This document shows positions 1-6,350 of a DNA stretch of 7,028 bases, in pieces. The first letter of the stretch is position 1; every line of letters begins with the position of its first letter. Source of the stretch: Lysobacteraceae bacterium (GTDB lineage Bacteria; Pseudomonadota; Gammaproteobacteria; Xanthomonadales; Xanthomonadaceae); the NCBI GenBank assembly GCA_003449515.1, contig DMHI01000126.1:1-7028 (forward strand), given 5' to 3'. Made by a program: the position numbers and the translations under genes. Under the pieces are notes generated by a model, which worked only from the letters and a program-made list of their open reading frames with translations, did not search any database and was not told where the DNA came from.

Positions 1-992
1 GTGCCGGAGAGGATCTCGCCGACGCCGCTGGCGGTGTGCACCGGCTGGCCGTGACGCAGCACGCCCTTCTCGTCCATGACGAGGCCGATCGTCTGGCGCG
101 GCACGCCGGCGGCCTTCTGCGCTTCGAGTGCGGCGCGGCCGTTGAAGTCGCGGCCCGCGTCGAACGCCACCGTCCAGGCGAGGCCGGCTTCGAGCGGACT
201 CACCGCCTCATCCATGTCCTGGCCGTACAGCGCCATGCCGGCTTCGAGCCGCAGCGTGTCGCGCGCACCGAGGCCCGCCGGGCCGACGCCGGCGCGCTCG
301 AGCGCCTCCCACAGCGCGATCGCGTCGGCTTCCGGGACGATGACCTCGAAGCCGTCCTCGCCGGTGTAGCCGGTGCGGGCGACGAACAGCGGGCCTTGGA
401 TCGACGCGCTGCCACCCGAGGACGCGGCGGCCGACGCGATGAACCACGCGCCGGTGACTTCCGTTGCGGCGAAACGGCCGAGGGCCATCACCGCCGCCGC
501 GCCCTCAGGCGTGAGCAGCGACGCGAACTTCTCGCGCGCGTTCGGGCCCTGCACCGCGATCATCGACAGCTCCGGGCGCTCCTGCACGGCGACGCCGAAG
601 GCGCTCGCCTGCGCCTCGATCCACGGCAGGTCCTTGTCGCGGGTGGCGGCGTTGACCACCACGCGGAACCAGCGCTCGGCCATGAAGTAGACGATCAGGT
701 CGTCGATGACGCCGCCCTGCGGATTCAGCATGCAGGCGTAGAGCGCCTTGCCCGGGACTTTCAGCTTGTCGACCGAATTGGCGACGAGCTGGCGCAGGAA
801 CGGCCGCACCTGCTCGCCGCGCAGGTCGACCACGGTCATGTGCGAGACGTCGAACATGCCGGCATCGCGGCGGACGAGGTGGTGCTCCTCGATCTGCGAG
901 CCGTAGTTCAGCGGCATGTCCCAGCCGCCGAAATCGACCATGCGGGCACCACGGGCGCGATGGGTGGCATTGAGGACCGTCGACTTCGACAT
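1..992 (-). CDS. gcvT: Aminomethyltransferase, glycine cleavage system T protein (3' end cut off by window edge)
   Basis: GcvT takes the aminomethyl group from lipoylated H protein and, with tetrahydrofolate, releases ammonia and makes 5,10-methylene-THF in the cytoplasm. The visible 330 residues follow E. coli GcvT closely: ARMVDFGGW (16-24), YGSQIEEHH (30-38), DAGMFDVSHMT (43-53), GGVIDDLIVY (93-102) with the conserved catalytic-loop Asp pair at 97/98, MIAVQGPNA (144-152), RTGYTGEDGFE (206-216), and GLGARDTLRLEAGM (240-253). The family is about 360-370 residues, so roughly 35 C-terminal residues lie beyond position 1. The ATG at 990-992 gives the usual family N-terminus; no clear Shine-Dalgarno precedes it, and a GTG two codons upstream is possible. 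It follows fbpB after 76 bases. One oddity is about 15-20 extra residues near 181-199 relative to remembered homologues. Identification is very secure. Confidence 0.97.
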   Translation of the reverse strand, partial: MSKSTVLNATHRARGARMVDFGGWDMPLNYGSQIEEHHLVRRDAGMFDVSHMTVVDLRGEQVRPFLRQLVANSVDKLKVPGKALYACMLNPQGGVIDDLIVYFMAERWFRVVVNAATRDKDLPWIEAQASAFGVAVQERPELSMIAVQGPNAREKFASLLTPEGAAAVMALGRFAATEVTGAWFIASAAASSGGSASIQGPLFVARTGYTGEDGFEVIVPEADAIALWEALERAGVGPAGLGARDTLRLEAGMALYGQDMDEAVSPLEAGLAWTVAFDAGRDFNGRAALEAQKAAGVPRQTIGLVMDEKGVLRHGQPVHTASGVGEILSG

Positions 993-1039
993 GGGCACGG
1001 GCGCGTGGGTTGCGAGGGCGTGGAGTATCGCAGAAGCCC

Positions 1040-1068
1040 CGCGCGACGCGCGCTGGCGGCGCACCGCC
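1040..1068. repeat. Two adjacent GC-rich inverted repeats between fbpB and gcvT
   Basis: Bases 1040-1052 are a 13-bp palindrome, CGCGCG-A-CGCGCG. Bases 1055-1068 are a 5-bp perfect stem (GGCGG/CCGCC) with a 4-base loop, starting directly after the fbpB stop codon. Either could fold in the transcript and slow read-through or protect the fbpB 3' end. No T-run follows on the minus strand, so this is not a standard intrinsic terminator. In a GC-rich genome short palindromes like these can also arise by chance. Confidence 0.4.
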
Positions 1069-2658
1069 TCAGGTGCGGCCACGCAGCAGGAGCAGCAACG
1101 GCAGCAGACCCACCGCGACCAGCAGCAGCGCCGGCAGTGCCGCCTGCGCCCACAGGCCTTCCGAGGTGGCAATGTAGACGCGTACCGCCAGCGTGTCCCA
1201 ACCGAACGGGCGCAGCATCAGCGTGGCGGGCAGTTCCTTCATGGCCTCGACAAAGACCAGCAGCGCGGCCGCGAGCAGGCCCGGACGCAGCACCGGCAGG
1301 CCAATGCGCCACCAGCGCGCGACGCGGCCGTGACCCAGCAGGGCCGCCGACTGCATGAGGCTGGGTCGCAGCGTGGCCAGCGCCGCGCCGGTGGCCGAAA
1401 GACCAACGCGCTGGAAGCGCATCAGCAAGGCCAGCACCACCGCGAACAGTCCGGTCGACAATCCGAGCGCCTGCGCGGCAGGCCCGATCGCGCGCTCGAG
1501 GCTGAGCAGGAACCAGAACACCGCGATCGCCATCACCGCACCCGGCACCGCATAGCCGAGACCGGCGGCGCCGGCGCCCGCGGCCAGCCAGCGGTCGTGC
1601 GGAAAGCGGCGTCGCGCCGCACCGATGCCCAGGCCGATCGCCACGGCGGCAAGCGCGGTGGTGCCAGCGATGACCAGGGTGCCGCGCAAGGCATCCCAGG
1701 GCATCGCGGCGAGCGCATCCGCAGGCAGCCAGCGCATCAACTGCAGCAGCGGAAAGACCACGCCGAGGCCGATCGGGATGGCCGCGCCCAGCAGCACCAG
1801 TCCCGAGGTGATCGCGCCCAGGCGCTGCCGGCGTGGCGCGCGCAATTCGGGGGAAGGCGGCGCGCCGGTGGCACCAAACGCATGGGCGATCAGCAACGCC
1901 AGCAGCACCGCGCCGAGCATCGCCAGCGAGAGCTGGGCCGCCAGCACCAGGGACTGCAGCCCTTTCCAGGCCTGGATGACGAGCGTGGTGAGGGTGTCGC
2001 GGCCAAGCATCTGCATCGCGCCGAAATCGGCCAGGGTCTCGAACAGCACGAGGCCGAGCGCGCCCAGCCAGGCCGGCCGGGTGGCCGGAAGCACGACGCG
2101 CACGAAGGCCCGCCGGGGTGATGCGCCGAGCAGGCGCGCGGCGTCGAAGGCGGCACTGCCCTCGCGCTGCAAGCGCGCGCGCATCATCAGGTACACGTAG
2201 GGGTAGAGCGCGAGCCCGAGCACGAGCACGGCGCCACCGAGGCTGCGCATCTCCGGGAAGGCCGCCGCCGGCAGGCCGAGATCGCGCCAGGCGGTGGCCA
2301 GCGGCGCATCGAAGCTGAAGCCGGCGACGAAGGCGTAGGCCAGCACGTAGGCCGGGAAGGCCATCGGCAGTGCCAGCAGCACCTCGACCACCCGGCGTCC
2401 GGCGAATTCGTGCCGGACCACGAGCCATGCCGCAGCCACGCCGACCACAAGCGCGAACGCGCCGACACCCCCCATCAGCACGAGCGTCTGCGCGAGCGCA
2501 CGCGGCAGCATGACCTCGCGCAGATGCGCCCACAGGCCAGGCGCCAGCTCGCCCGGCGCCGTGGCGAGGAACAGCAGCGGGGCACACAGGCAGAGCGCGG
2601 CACCGAGAACGGCACCGCGCGTGGAGGAACGGACGAACGCCTCGCGGCTCAGCGCCAT
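1069..2658 (-). CDS. fbpB: Ferric-iron ABC transporter permease, FbpB-type
   Basis: This is the inner-membrane channel subunit that passes Fe3+ delivered by the periplasmic binding protein into the cytoplasm. The 529-residue protein is a fused double permease, as in FbpB/SfuB. About 12 hydrophobic segments are visible, for example near 57-80, 91-114, 139-158, 233-262, 282-306, 325-346, 359-386, 399-416 and 504-526. There are two EAA-type ATPase-contact loops: AARLLGAS...LP (173-191) and AALLGHG...LP (438-455). The C-terminal half has KELPATLMLRPFGWDTLAV (474-492), typical of iron-type permeases. The ATG at 2656-2658 is chosen because GAGG sits four bases upstream (2663-2666), the N-terminus is then a normal short cytoplasmic lead, and the start overlaps the fbpA stop by 10 nt, implying coupled translation. 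A longer open frame reaches 3201 but only shadows fbpA. No ATPase gene follows it. Iron is the likeliest substrate given FbpA; thiamine-type permeases are the nearest alternative. Confidence 0.92.
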   Translation of the reverse strand: MALSREAFVRSSTRGAVLGAALCLCAPLLFLATAPGELAPGLWAHLREVMLPRALAQTLVLMGGVGAFALVVGVAAAWLVVRHEFAGRRVVEVLLALPMAFPAYVLAYAFVAGFSFDAPLATAWRDLGLPAAAFPEMRSLGGAVLVLGLALYPYVYLMMRARLQREGSAAFDAARLLGASPRRAFVRVVLPATRPAWLGALGLVLFETLADFGAMQMLGRDTLTTLVIQAWKGLQSLVLAAQLSLAMLGAVLLALLIAHAFGATGAPPSPELRAPRRQRLGAITSGLVLLGAAIPIGLGVVFPLLQLMRWLPADALAAMPWDALRGTLVIAGTTALAAVAIGLGIGAARRRFPHDRWLAAGAGAAGLGYAVPGAVMAIAVFWFLLSLERAIGPAAQALGLSTGLFAVVLALLMRFQRVGLSATGAALATLRPSLMQSAALLGHGRVARWWRIGLPVLRPGLLAAALLVFVEAMKELPATLMLRPFGWDTLAVRVYIATSEGLWAQAALPALLLVAVGLLPLLLLLRGRT

Positions 2659-3734
2659 CCGGCCTCGTTCATCAGCATCACCGCCTCGGCCTGGCGGCGC
2701 CCGGTCACGTCGATGCCGACCGGATCGGCCCTGAACTCGCCCCAGGCCGCCACGATCGGATCGAGCGTCATGCCGGGCTTCACCGGGTATTCGTAATTCA
2801 GTGCGGCGAACTTGGCCTGCACCGTGTCGCTGGCCAGCCACTCGAGCAACGCCTGCGCCTGCCCGGGACGATCGCTTGCGGCGACCACGCCGGCACCGGA
2901 GATGTTGACGTGCACGCCGGCGCTGTCCTGGTTCGGCCAGAACGGGCGCACACCGAAGGCGGCGTCCTCGGCCTTCAAGCGACCGAGGTAGTAGGTGTTG
3001 GTGAGGCCCACCTCGCACTGCCCGGCGGCGATCGCCCGCAGCAGCAGCGTGTCGTCGGCGAACGGCGGCGCGGCGAGGTTGGCCACCCAGCCCTTCAGCA
3101 CCTCGCGCGTGGCGTCGGTGCCGAGGCGCTCGATCATCGTCGCCACCAGCGACTGGTTGTAGACCTTGGCCGACGAGCGCAGGCAGAGCTTGCCCTTCCA
3201 CTGCGGCTCGGCCAGCGCCTCGTAGGTGCTGAGCGTGGCCGGGTCGACGCGGCCTTCCGCGAACATGATGGTGCGCGCGCGCTCGGAGAGCCCGAACCAG
3301 CGGCCCTGCGCATCGCGCAGATTGGCCGGCACATTGGCCTCGAGCAGCGGCGAGCTGACCGGCGCGAGCAGGTTGCGCTCGGCGGCCTGCCAGAGGTTGC
3401 CGGCATCGACGGTGATCAGCAGATCGGCGGGGGTGGTCGCGCCTTCGGCGGCGAGGCGCTCGATCAGCGCATCGGCGCCATCGACGCGGGTTTCGATCGC
3501 GATGCCGGTCTCAGCGGTGTAGGCGGCGAGGATCGGATCGAGCAGTGGCGGCTTGCGCTCGGAATAGACCACCAGCGGCCCCTCCGGCGCCGCTGCGCCC
3601 GCCGCGTTGGCCGCGGGTGCCGCGGCGGCATCGGCGGCTGGCTCGGCCTCGGGCGGCGAGCAGGCGGTCAGGGCGAACGCGATGGCGAAAGCGAGGGCAA
3701 GGGGGCGCAGCGGGGCAGCAGACATCAGGCGCAT
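2649..3734 (-). CDS. fbpA: Ferric-iron-binding lipoprotein, FbpA/FutA-type substrate-binding protein of ABC transporter
   Basis: This protein binds Fe3+ outside the inner membrane and hands it to FbpB. The 361-residue product begins with a lipoprotein signal peptide: Arg at 2 and 10, a hydrophobic core at 11-22 and lipobox L22-T23-A24-C25. An Ala/Pro-rich linker follows to about residue 52. The mature fold starts at LVVYSERK (54-61). The ferric-binding tyrosines of this family are recognisable: Y57 in VVYSER, Y192 in KVYNQS, and the adjacent pair Y248-Y249 in NTYYLGR. HVNISGAGVV (275-284) is a typical later block. C184 and C240 might form a disulfide, as I recall for FutA-like proteins. ATG 3732-3734 is preferred over Met4 because GGAG (3740-3743) lies five bases upstream of it. 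The gene leads a two-gene unit with fbpB (10-nt overlap) and has a Fur-like palindrome over its promoter. Lipid anchoring is unusual, since classic Gram-negative FbpA is soluble. Confidence 0.93.
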   Translation of the reverse strand: MRLMSAAPLRPLALAFAIAFALTACSPPEAEPAADAAAAPAANAAGAAAPEGPLVVYSERKPPLLDPILAAYTAETGIAIETRVDGADALIERLAAEGATTPADLLITVDAGNLWQAAERNLLAPVSSPLLEANVPANLRDAQGRWFGLSERARTIMFAEGRVDPATLSTYEALAEPQWKGKLCLRSSAKVYNQSLVATMIERLGTDATREVLKGWVANLAAPPFADDTLLLRAIAAGQCEVGLTNTYYLGRLKAEDAAFGVRPFWPNQDSAGVHVNISGAGVVAASDRPGQAQALLEWLASDTVQAKFAALNYEYPVKPGMTLDPIVAAWGEFRADPVGIDVTGRRQAEAVMLMNEAGWR

Positions 3735-3739
3735 GGAGA

Positions 3740-3743
3740 CTCC
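3740..3743 (-). promoter_or_regulatory. Shine-Dalgarno of fbpA
   Basis: GGAG on the minus strand ends five bases before the ATG at 3732-3734. It decides between the first Met and Met4 of the open frame, since the spacing to Met4 would be 14 bases. Confidence 0.75.
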
Positions 3744-3769
3744 GGGTCAGGGGCGAGGAAACGGCGTCA

Positions 3770-3788
3770 AATGATAACCGTTCTCATC
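3770..3788. promoter_or_regulatory. Fur-box-like operator upstream of fbpA
   Basis: The plus strand reads AATGATAACCGTTCTCATC: nine-base arms around a central C, with seven of nine pairs complementary. It resembles the Fur inverted repeat (AATGATAA-n-TTATCATT type). It is an AT-richer island in very GC-rich DNA, 35 bases upstream of the fbpA start, and overlaps the predicted -10 hexamer. Placement, symmetry and the iron-import gene downstream all agree with Fe2+-Fur repression. The assignment is by eye, without a matrix score. Confidence 0.8.
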
Positions 3789-3800
3789 GAGTTTTCGCAA
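3771..3800 (-). promoter_or_regulatory. Predicted sigma70-type promoter of fbpA-fbpB
   Basis: On the minus strand a -35-like TTGCGA lies at 3795-3800 and a -10-like TATCAT (five of six to TATAAT) at 3771-3776, with an 18-base spacer. Transcription would start near 3764, leaving a leader of about 30 bases with the fbpA Shine-Dalgarno. The Fur-like site covers the -10 and part of the spacer, a geometry suited to blocking RNA polymerase. The -35 match is weak (four of six). Confidence 0.55.
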
Positions 3801-3828
3801 AGGCGATGTGAGCGCAGCGGTCGGCGCG

Positions 3829-4272
3829 TCAGGCCGGCTCGACCTCGAGCACCATCGAGGTCGCGGCGACGATGCGCACGCGCGTTCCGGCGGGAAGGTC
3901 GGGGCCGCTCACCGACCAGAAGGCATCGCCGATCTTCAGCCGACCGCGGCCGTTCTCGATCGCCGATTCGAGCGCGTGCACCTGGCCCACCAGTTGCGCA
4001 CCACGACGATTCAGCAGCGGCTGCGTGGTGGCGATGCCGGTCTTGCGCAGCCGGGTCCAGTAGACGCCGACGATGGCGAAGGACAGGCCGATGAACAGCA
4101 CCGCCTGCCAGAACAGCGGCAGGTCGGGCACGAACACCACCAGCAGCAGCATGACGCCGGCGGCAAGGCCGAGCCAGACCAGCGCCGCACCCGGCACCAG
4201 CGTCTCCAGCGCGATCAGCCCCAGCGCGAGCGAGGCCCAGAAGATGACGACGGGCCGCAGGTCGAGGTCCAT
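3829..4272 (-). CDS. ybbJ: NfeD-family inner-membrane protein, partner of QmcA (YbbJ-like)
   Basis: This is a small NfeD-type protein of 147 residues; E. coli YbbJ is about 150. The N-terminal half has hydrophobic segments near 8-26, 28-50 and 53-72. The C-terminal part (about 88-145) is the OB-fold domain, with LNRRGAQLVGQ (87-97), NGRGRLKIGDAFWSVSG (107-123) and AGTRVRIV (128-135), which match YbbJ well from memory. NfeD proteins work with SPFH/stomatin proteins at the cytoplasmic membrane, probably stabilising or anchoring the SPFH assembly; a specific biochemical activity is not established. The start at 4270-4272 is nine bases after the qmcA stop with no good Shine-Dalgarno of its own, suggesting coupled translation. 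The long serine-protease domain of NfeD1b/NfeD proteins is absent, so this is the short form. Confidence 0.9.
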   Translation of the reverse strand: MDLDLRPVVIFWASLALGLIALETLVPGAALVWLGLAAGVMLLLVVFVPDLPLFWQAVLFIGLSFAIVGVYWTRLRKTGIATTQPLLNRRGAQLVGQVHALESAIENGRGRLKIGDAFWSVSGPDLPAGTRVRIVAATSMVLEVEPA

Positions 4273-4281
4273 ACGCCGGGA

Positions 4282-5253
4282 TCAGCGCTGGCCCGGGATG
4301 GACGGAGGCGCGGCGCGTGTCGCCGCCTTCGCCGCCAGCACCGACTGCTGGCTCGCCAGGCCCTCCTTCGCCAGTTCGGCGATACCGGCCAGCGAGGAGA
4401 TGATGCCGGTGGTCTCCATCGGCATCATCACGAACTTCGAGTTCTGCGAGTGCGCCAGTTCGCGGAAGGCCTCGACGTACTTCTGCGCGACGAAATAGTT
4501 GATCGCCTGCACGTCGCCCTTGGCGATCGCCTCGGACACCATGCGGGTGGCGTTGGCCTCGGCCTCGGCGAGGCGCTCGCGCGCCTGCGCCTCGAGGAAA
4601 GCGGCTTCCTTCTTGCCCTCCGCTTCGAGCACCGAGCTCTGCTTCTCGCCCTCGGCGCGCAGGATCTCGGCAGCGCGCAGGCCTTCGGCTTCGAGGATGT
4701 TGGCGCGCTTCTCGCGCTCGGCCTTCATCTGCCGCGCCATCGAGTCGATCAGGTTCTGCGGCGGCTGGATGTCCTTCAGCTCGATGCGGTTCACCTTGAT
4801 GCCCCAGGCGTGGGTGGCGCTGTCGATGACGCCGAGCAGCTTGGCGTTGATCTCGTCGCGCTTCGACAGCGATTCGTCGAGGTCCATCGAGCCGATCGCG
4901 GTGCGGATGTTGGTCATCACCAGCGCGATCGTGGCCGACTCCAGATCGGACACCTCGTAGGCGGCCTTGGCGGCGTCGAGCACCTGGAAGAACACCACGC
5001 CGTCCACCTTCACCACCGCGTTGTCCTTGGTGATGACGTCCTGGCTGGGGATGTCGAGCACCTGCTCCATCATGTTGACCTTGCGGCCCACGCCCTGCAC
5101 CACCGGAAACAGGAAGTGCAGGCCCGGCTCCATCGAGTGCGTGAACTTGCCGAAACGCTCCACCGTCCACTCGAAGCCCTGCGGGACGATGCGCACCATC
5201 TTGAACAGGAACAGGATGCCGCCGACGAGAATGACGCCAATCAGGATTTCCAT
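4282..5253 (-). CDS. qmcA: SPFH/band-7 (stomatin-paraslipin) membrane protein QmcA
   Basis: QmcA-type SPFH proteins form large membrane-anchored oligomers, and E. coli QmcA is linked genetically to FtsH/HtpX membrane-protein quality control. The 323-residue product has one N-terminal membrane segment (2-18). The SPFH domain follows: VPQGFEWTVERFGKF (23-37), PGLHFLFP (43-50), NMMEQVLDIPSQDVITKDNA (60-79), TNIRTAIGSMDLDE (114-127), and GIKVNRIELKDIQPP (151-165). A charged helical region (about 172-240) has an 11-residue period, then FVAQKYVEAFRELA (254-267). The length and sequence track E. coli QmcA (about 305 residues) very closely. ATG 5251-5253 is chosen because it opens the membrane segment directly and AAGGGG (5261-5266) lies seven bases upstream. 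It forms a two-gene unit with ybbJ and appears to have its own promoter (TATACT at 5304-5309). Confidence 0.95.
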   Translation of the reverse strand: MEILIGVILVGGILFLFKMVRIVPQGFEWTVERFGKFTHSMEPGLHFLFPVVQGVGRKVNMMEQVLDIPSQDVITKDNAVVKVDGVVFFQVLDAAKAAYEVSDLESATIALVMTNIRTAIGSMDLDESLSKRDEINAKLLGVIDSATHAWGIKVNRIELKDIQPPQNLIDSMARQMKAEREKRANILEAEGLRAAEILRAEGEKQSSVLEAEGKKEAAFLEAQARERLAEAEANATRMVSEAIAKGDVQAINYFVAQKYVEAFRELAHSQNSKFVMMPMETTGIISSLAGIAELAKEGLASQQSVLAAKAATRAAPPSIPGQR

Positions 5254-5303
5254 CGCTCCGCCCCTTCACCGACCATCGCGCCCGTGCTCCGGGCCCAGGC
5301 GCG

Positions 5304-5309
5304 AGTATA
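5304..5309 (-). promoter_or_regulatory. Predicted -10 element of the qmcA-ybbJ unit
   Basis: TATACT on the minus strand matches TATAAT at five of six positions and is one of few AT-rich hexamers in the 78-base gap between the DUF6607 gene and qmcA. The start codon lies 50 bases downstream. No convincing -35 is seen at 16-18 bases: AGTCAT sits at 17 and is poor. The call therefore rests on the -10 and its position. Confidence 0.45.
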
Positions 5310-5331
5310 GGCCGGCCGGCGCGGGGATGAC

Positions 5332-6330
5332 TCAGCGCGCCGCCGTCGCCTGCGGGGTCGCCTGCGGGGAGGGCGGCAGCGCCTCGATGTGGCGCTCGAA
5401 GACGCGCTCGATCGCCGCGGCCTCGACCACTTCGCCGCTCTCGGCCTTCGACGCGAGCCTGAACAGGCCGACGATCACCGGCATACCGTCCACCTTGGTG
5501 TCGATGACCAGTCCACCCGTGTCGAGTGCGGCCTGCCAGCGGTCGCGCACTTGCGCCCAGAACGGCGCGGTCGCCTGCCAGTAGCGGTAGGCCGGGCCGA
5601 AGTCGGTGTCGGTCGTGCGGCGGTAGTCGTTGAAGCCGAATTCACGGGTCAGGGTGCGCACCGTGCGCTCGCCGTCCCGGACGACTTTCGTGTTGTCCTG
5701 CTCGTGCGTCCAGCCGAAGGGCGTGATGGTGTGGCGGTTCTCCACGTTCAGCGCGTTGTAGTCGTCGCGCGTGGTGTGCTCGCGGCGCGGCAGCGGCCGC
5801 CAGGTGCGGTCCGAGGTCCAGGTGGCGTTGCCGTACTGGTGGTTCCAGCGGCCGGTACCGCAGTAGCGCGGCGCGTCGGACACCTCGAACACACACTGCG
5901 TCCAGCGCCCGACGGTCTCCGCAGGCGTCAGCGCACGCACGCGCCAGGTCTGGTCGGCGACGAACTCGAAGCGCGAGGCGGCCTCGAAGGTCCAGTCCTG
6001 GCGCCAGTGCTTGGTGACATGGCCGTTCGGCGCGACCAACAGGTGCTGGAGCACGATCTTCGATGGCGTGTCCTTGATGACGATGACCACCTCGCGGGCG
6101 CCACTGTCCTTGGTGTCACGCGCTGCATAGCCCGCACTGAGCGGCACCGTCTCCTCGAAGCGGAAGGTCACGGCGTACTCGCCCTGCATGGCGAGGATGG
6201 CGGCCCGATCGGCCTCTGACGAAGCGGTGGACATATCGGCCAGCACCGGCGTGGCGGCGATCAACGCCGCGACGGCGGCAAGCAGCGCGAGCGGCAGCGG
6301 AAGGTGGCGGGGCGTGGTGGCGATTCGCAT
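5332..6330 (-). CDS. Secreted DUF6607-family protein of unknown function, next to a TonB receptor
   Basis: The 332-residue protein matches the DUF6607 family as I remember it; its function is not known. It starts with a Sec signal peptide: basic lead, hydrophobic 11-26, and likely cleavage after VLA31. The mature protein is probably periplasmic or exported. Blocks that I recall as conserved are IVLQHLL (92-98), KHWRQDW (107-113), GRWTQCVFEVSDAPRYCG (141-158), PLPRREHTTRDDYN (179-192), NRHTITPFGWTHEQDN (198-213) and FGFNDY (231-236). It is rich in Trp and His, and carries two cysteines (146, 157). ATG 6328-6330 is chosen: AGGAG (6337-6341) lies six bases upstream and the signal peptide begins there. 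An in-frame ATG at 6349-6351, overlapping the receptor stop, lacks a Shine-Dalgarno. With a 20-base gap to the receptor gene the two are almost surely co-transcribed, suggesting a role in uptake or handling of the receptor's ligand. The tail (319-332) is a Pro/Gln/Ala/Thr-rich repeat. Confidence 0.85.
   Translation of the reverse strand: MRIATTPRHLPLPLALLAAVAALIAATPVLADMSTASSEADRAAILAMQGEYAVTFRFEETVPLSAGYAARDTKDSGAREVVIVIKDTPSKIVLQHLLVAPNGHVTKHWRQDWTFEAASRFEFVADQTWRVRALTPAETVGRWTQCVFEVSDAPRYCGTGRWNHQYGNATWTSDRTWRPLPRREHTTRDDYNALNVENRHTITPFGWTHEQDNTKVVRDGERTVRTLTREFGFNDYRRTTDTDFGPAYRYWQATAPFWAQVRDRWQAALDTGGLVIDTKVDGMPVIVGLFRLASKAESGEVVEAAAIERVFERHIEALPPSPQATPQATAAR
5345..5368. repeat. 12-bp tandem direct repeat at the 3' end of the DUF6607 gene
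   Basis: GTCGCCTGCGGG occurs twice head to tail (5345-5356 and 5357-5368). In the gene it encodes the doubled PQAT near the C-terminus. It is in frame, so gain or loss of a unit would only change tail length; it looks like a replication-slippage product in a disordered tail. Confidence 0.85.
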
Positions 6331-6336
6331 GGTGGG

Positions 6337-6341
6337 CTCCT
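6337..6341 (-). promoter_or_regulatory. Shine-Dalgarno of the DUF6607 gene
   Basis: AGGAG on the minus strand is six bases before the ATG at 6328-6330. It sets the start of the DUF6607 protein at the signal peptide rather than at the upstream ATG (6349-6351) that overlaps the receptor stop. Confidence 0.8.
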
Positions 6342-6350
6342 GGTGAGGCA

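Noticed and set aside
993..1068. Glycine riboswitch ahead of gcvT
   Set aside because: The 76-base gap is too short for the tandem aptamer and shows none of its conserved core that I can recognise.
36..1358. 440-codon open frame on the plus strand
   Set aside because: It is antisense to gcvT and the end of fbpB; its composition is Arg/Ala/His-rich, and the minus-strand GcvT match is unmistakable.
908..2587. 559-codon minus-strand open frame, and the plus-strand frame at 916-2121
   Set aside because: Both are out-of-frame shadows of fbpB with Arg/Ala/Gly-rich nonsense translations.
2659..3201. N-terminal extension of the fbpB frame to 3201
   Set aside because: The extension is a shadow of fbpA in another frame; the ATG at 2658 has a Shine-Dalgarno and gives the family N-terminus.
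3789..3828. Possible terminator after ybbJ
   Set aside because: GCGC-type arms can pair only over about four bases and no T-run follows on the minus strand.
2910..4094. 394-codon plus-strand open frame
   Set aside because: It lies antisense to fbpA and spans the Fur-like promoter region; no domain is visible.
3808..5310. 500-codon open frame on the plus strand
   Set aside because: It runs antisense across ybbJ and qmcA, is His/Arg/Asp-rich with no recognisable domain, and arises from the high GC at third codon positions of the real genes.
5311..5320. GCCGGCCGGC palindrome downstream of the DUF6607 stop
   Set aside because: It has no loop and no T-run, and such a short GC palindrome is expected by chance at this base composition.
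5389..6219. 276-codon plus-strand open frame
   Set aside because: It is antisense to the DUF6607 gene, with low-complexity Arg/Val/Ala composition and no Shine-Dalgarno.
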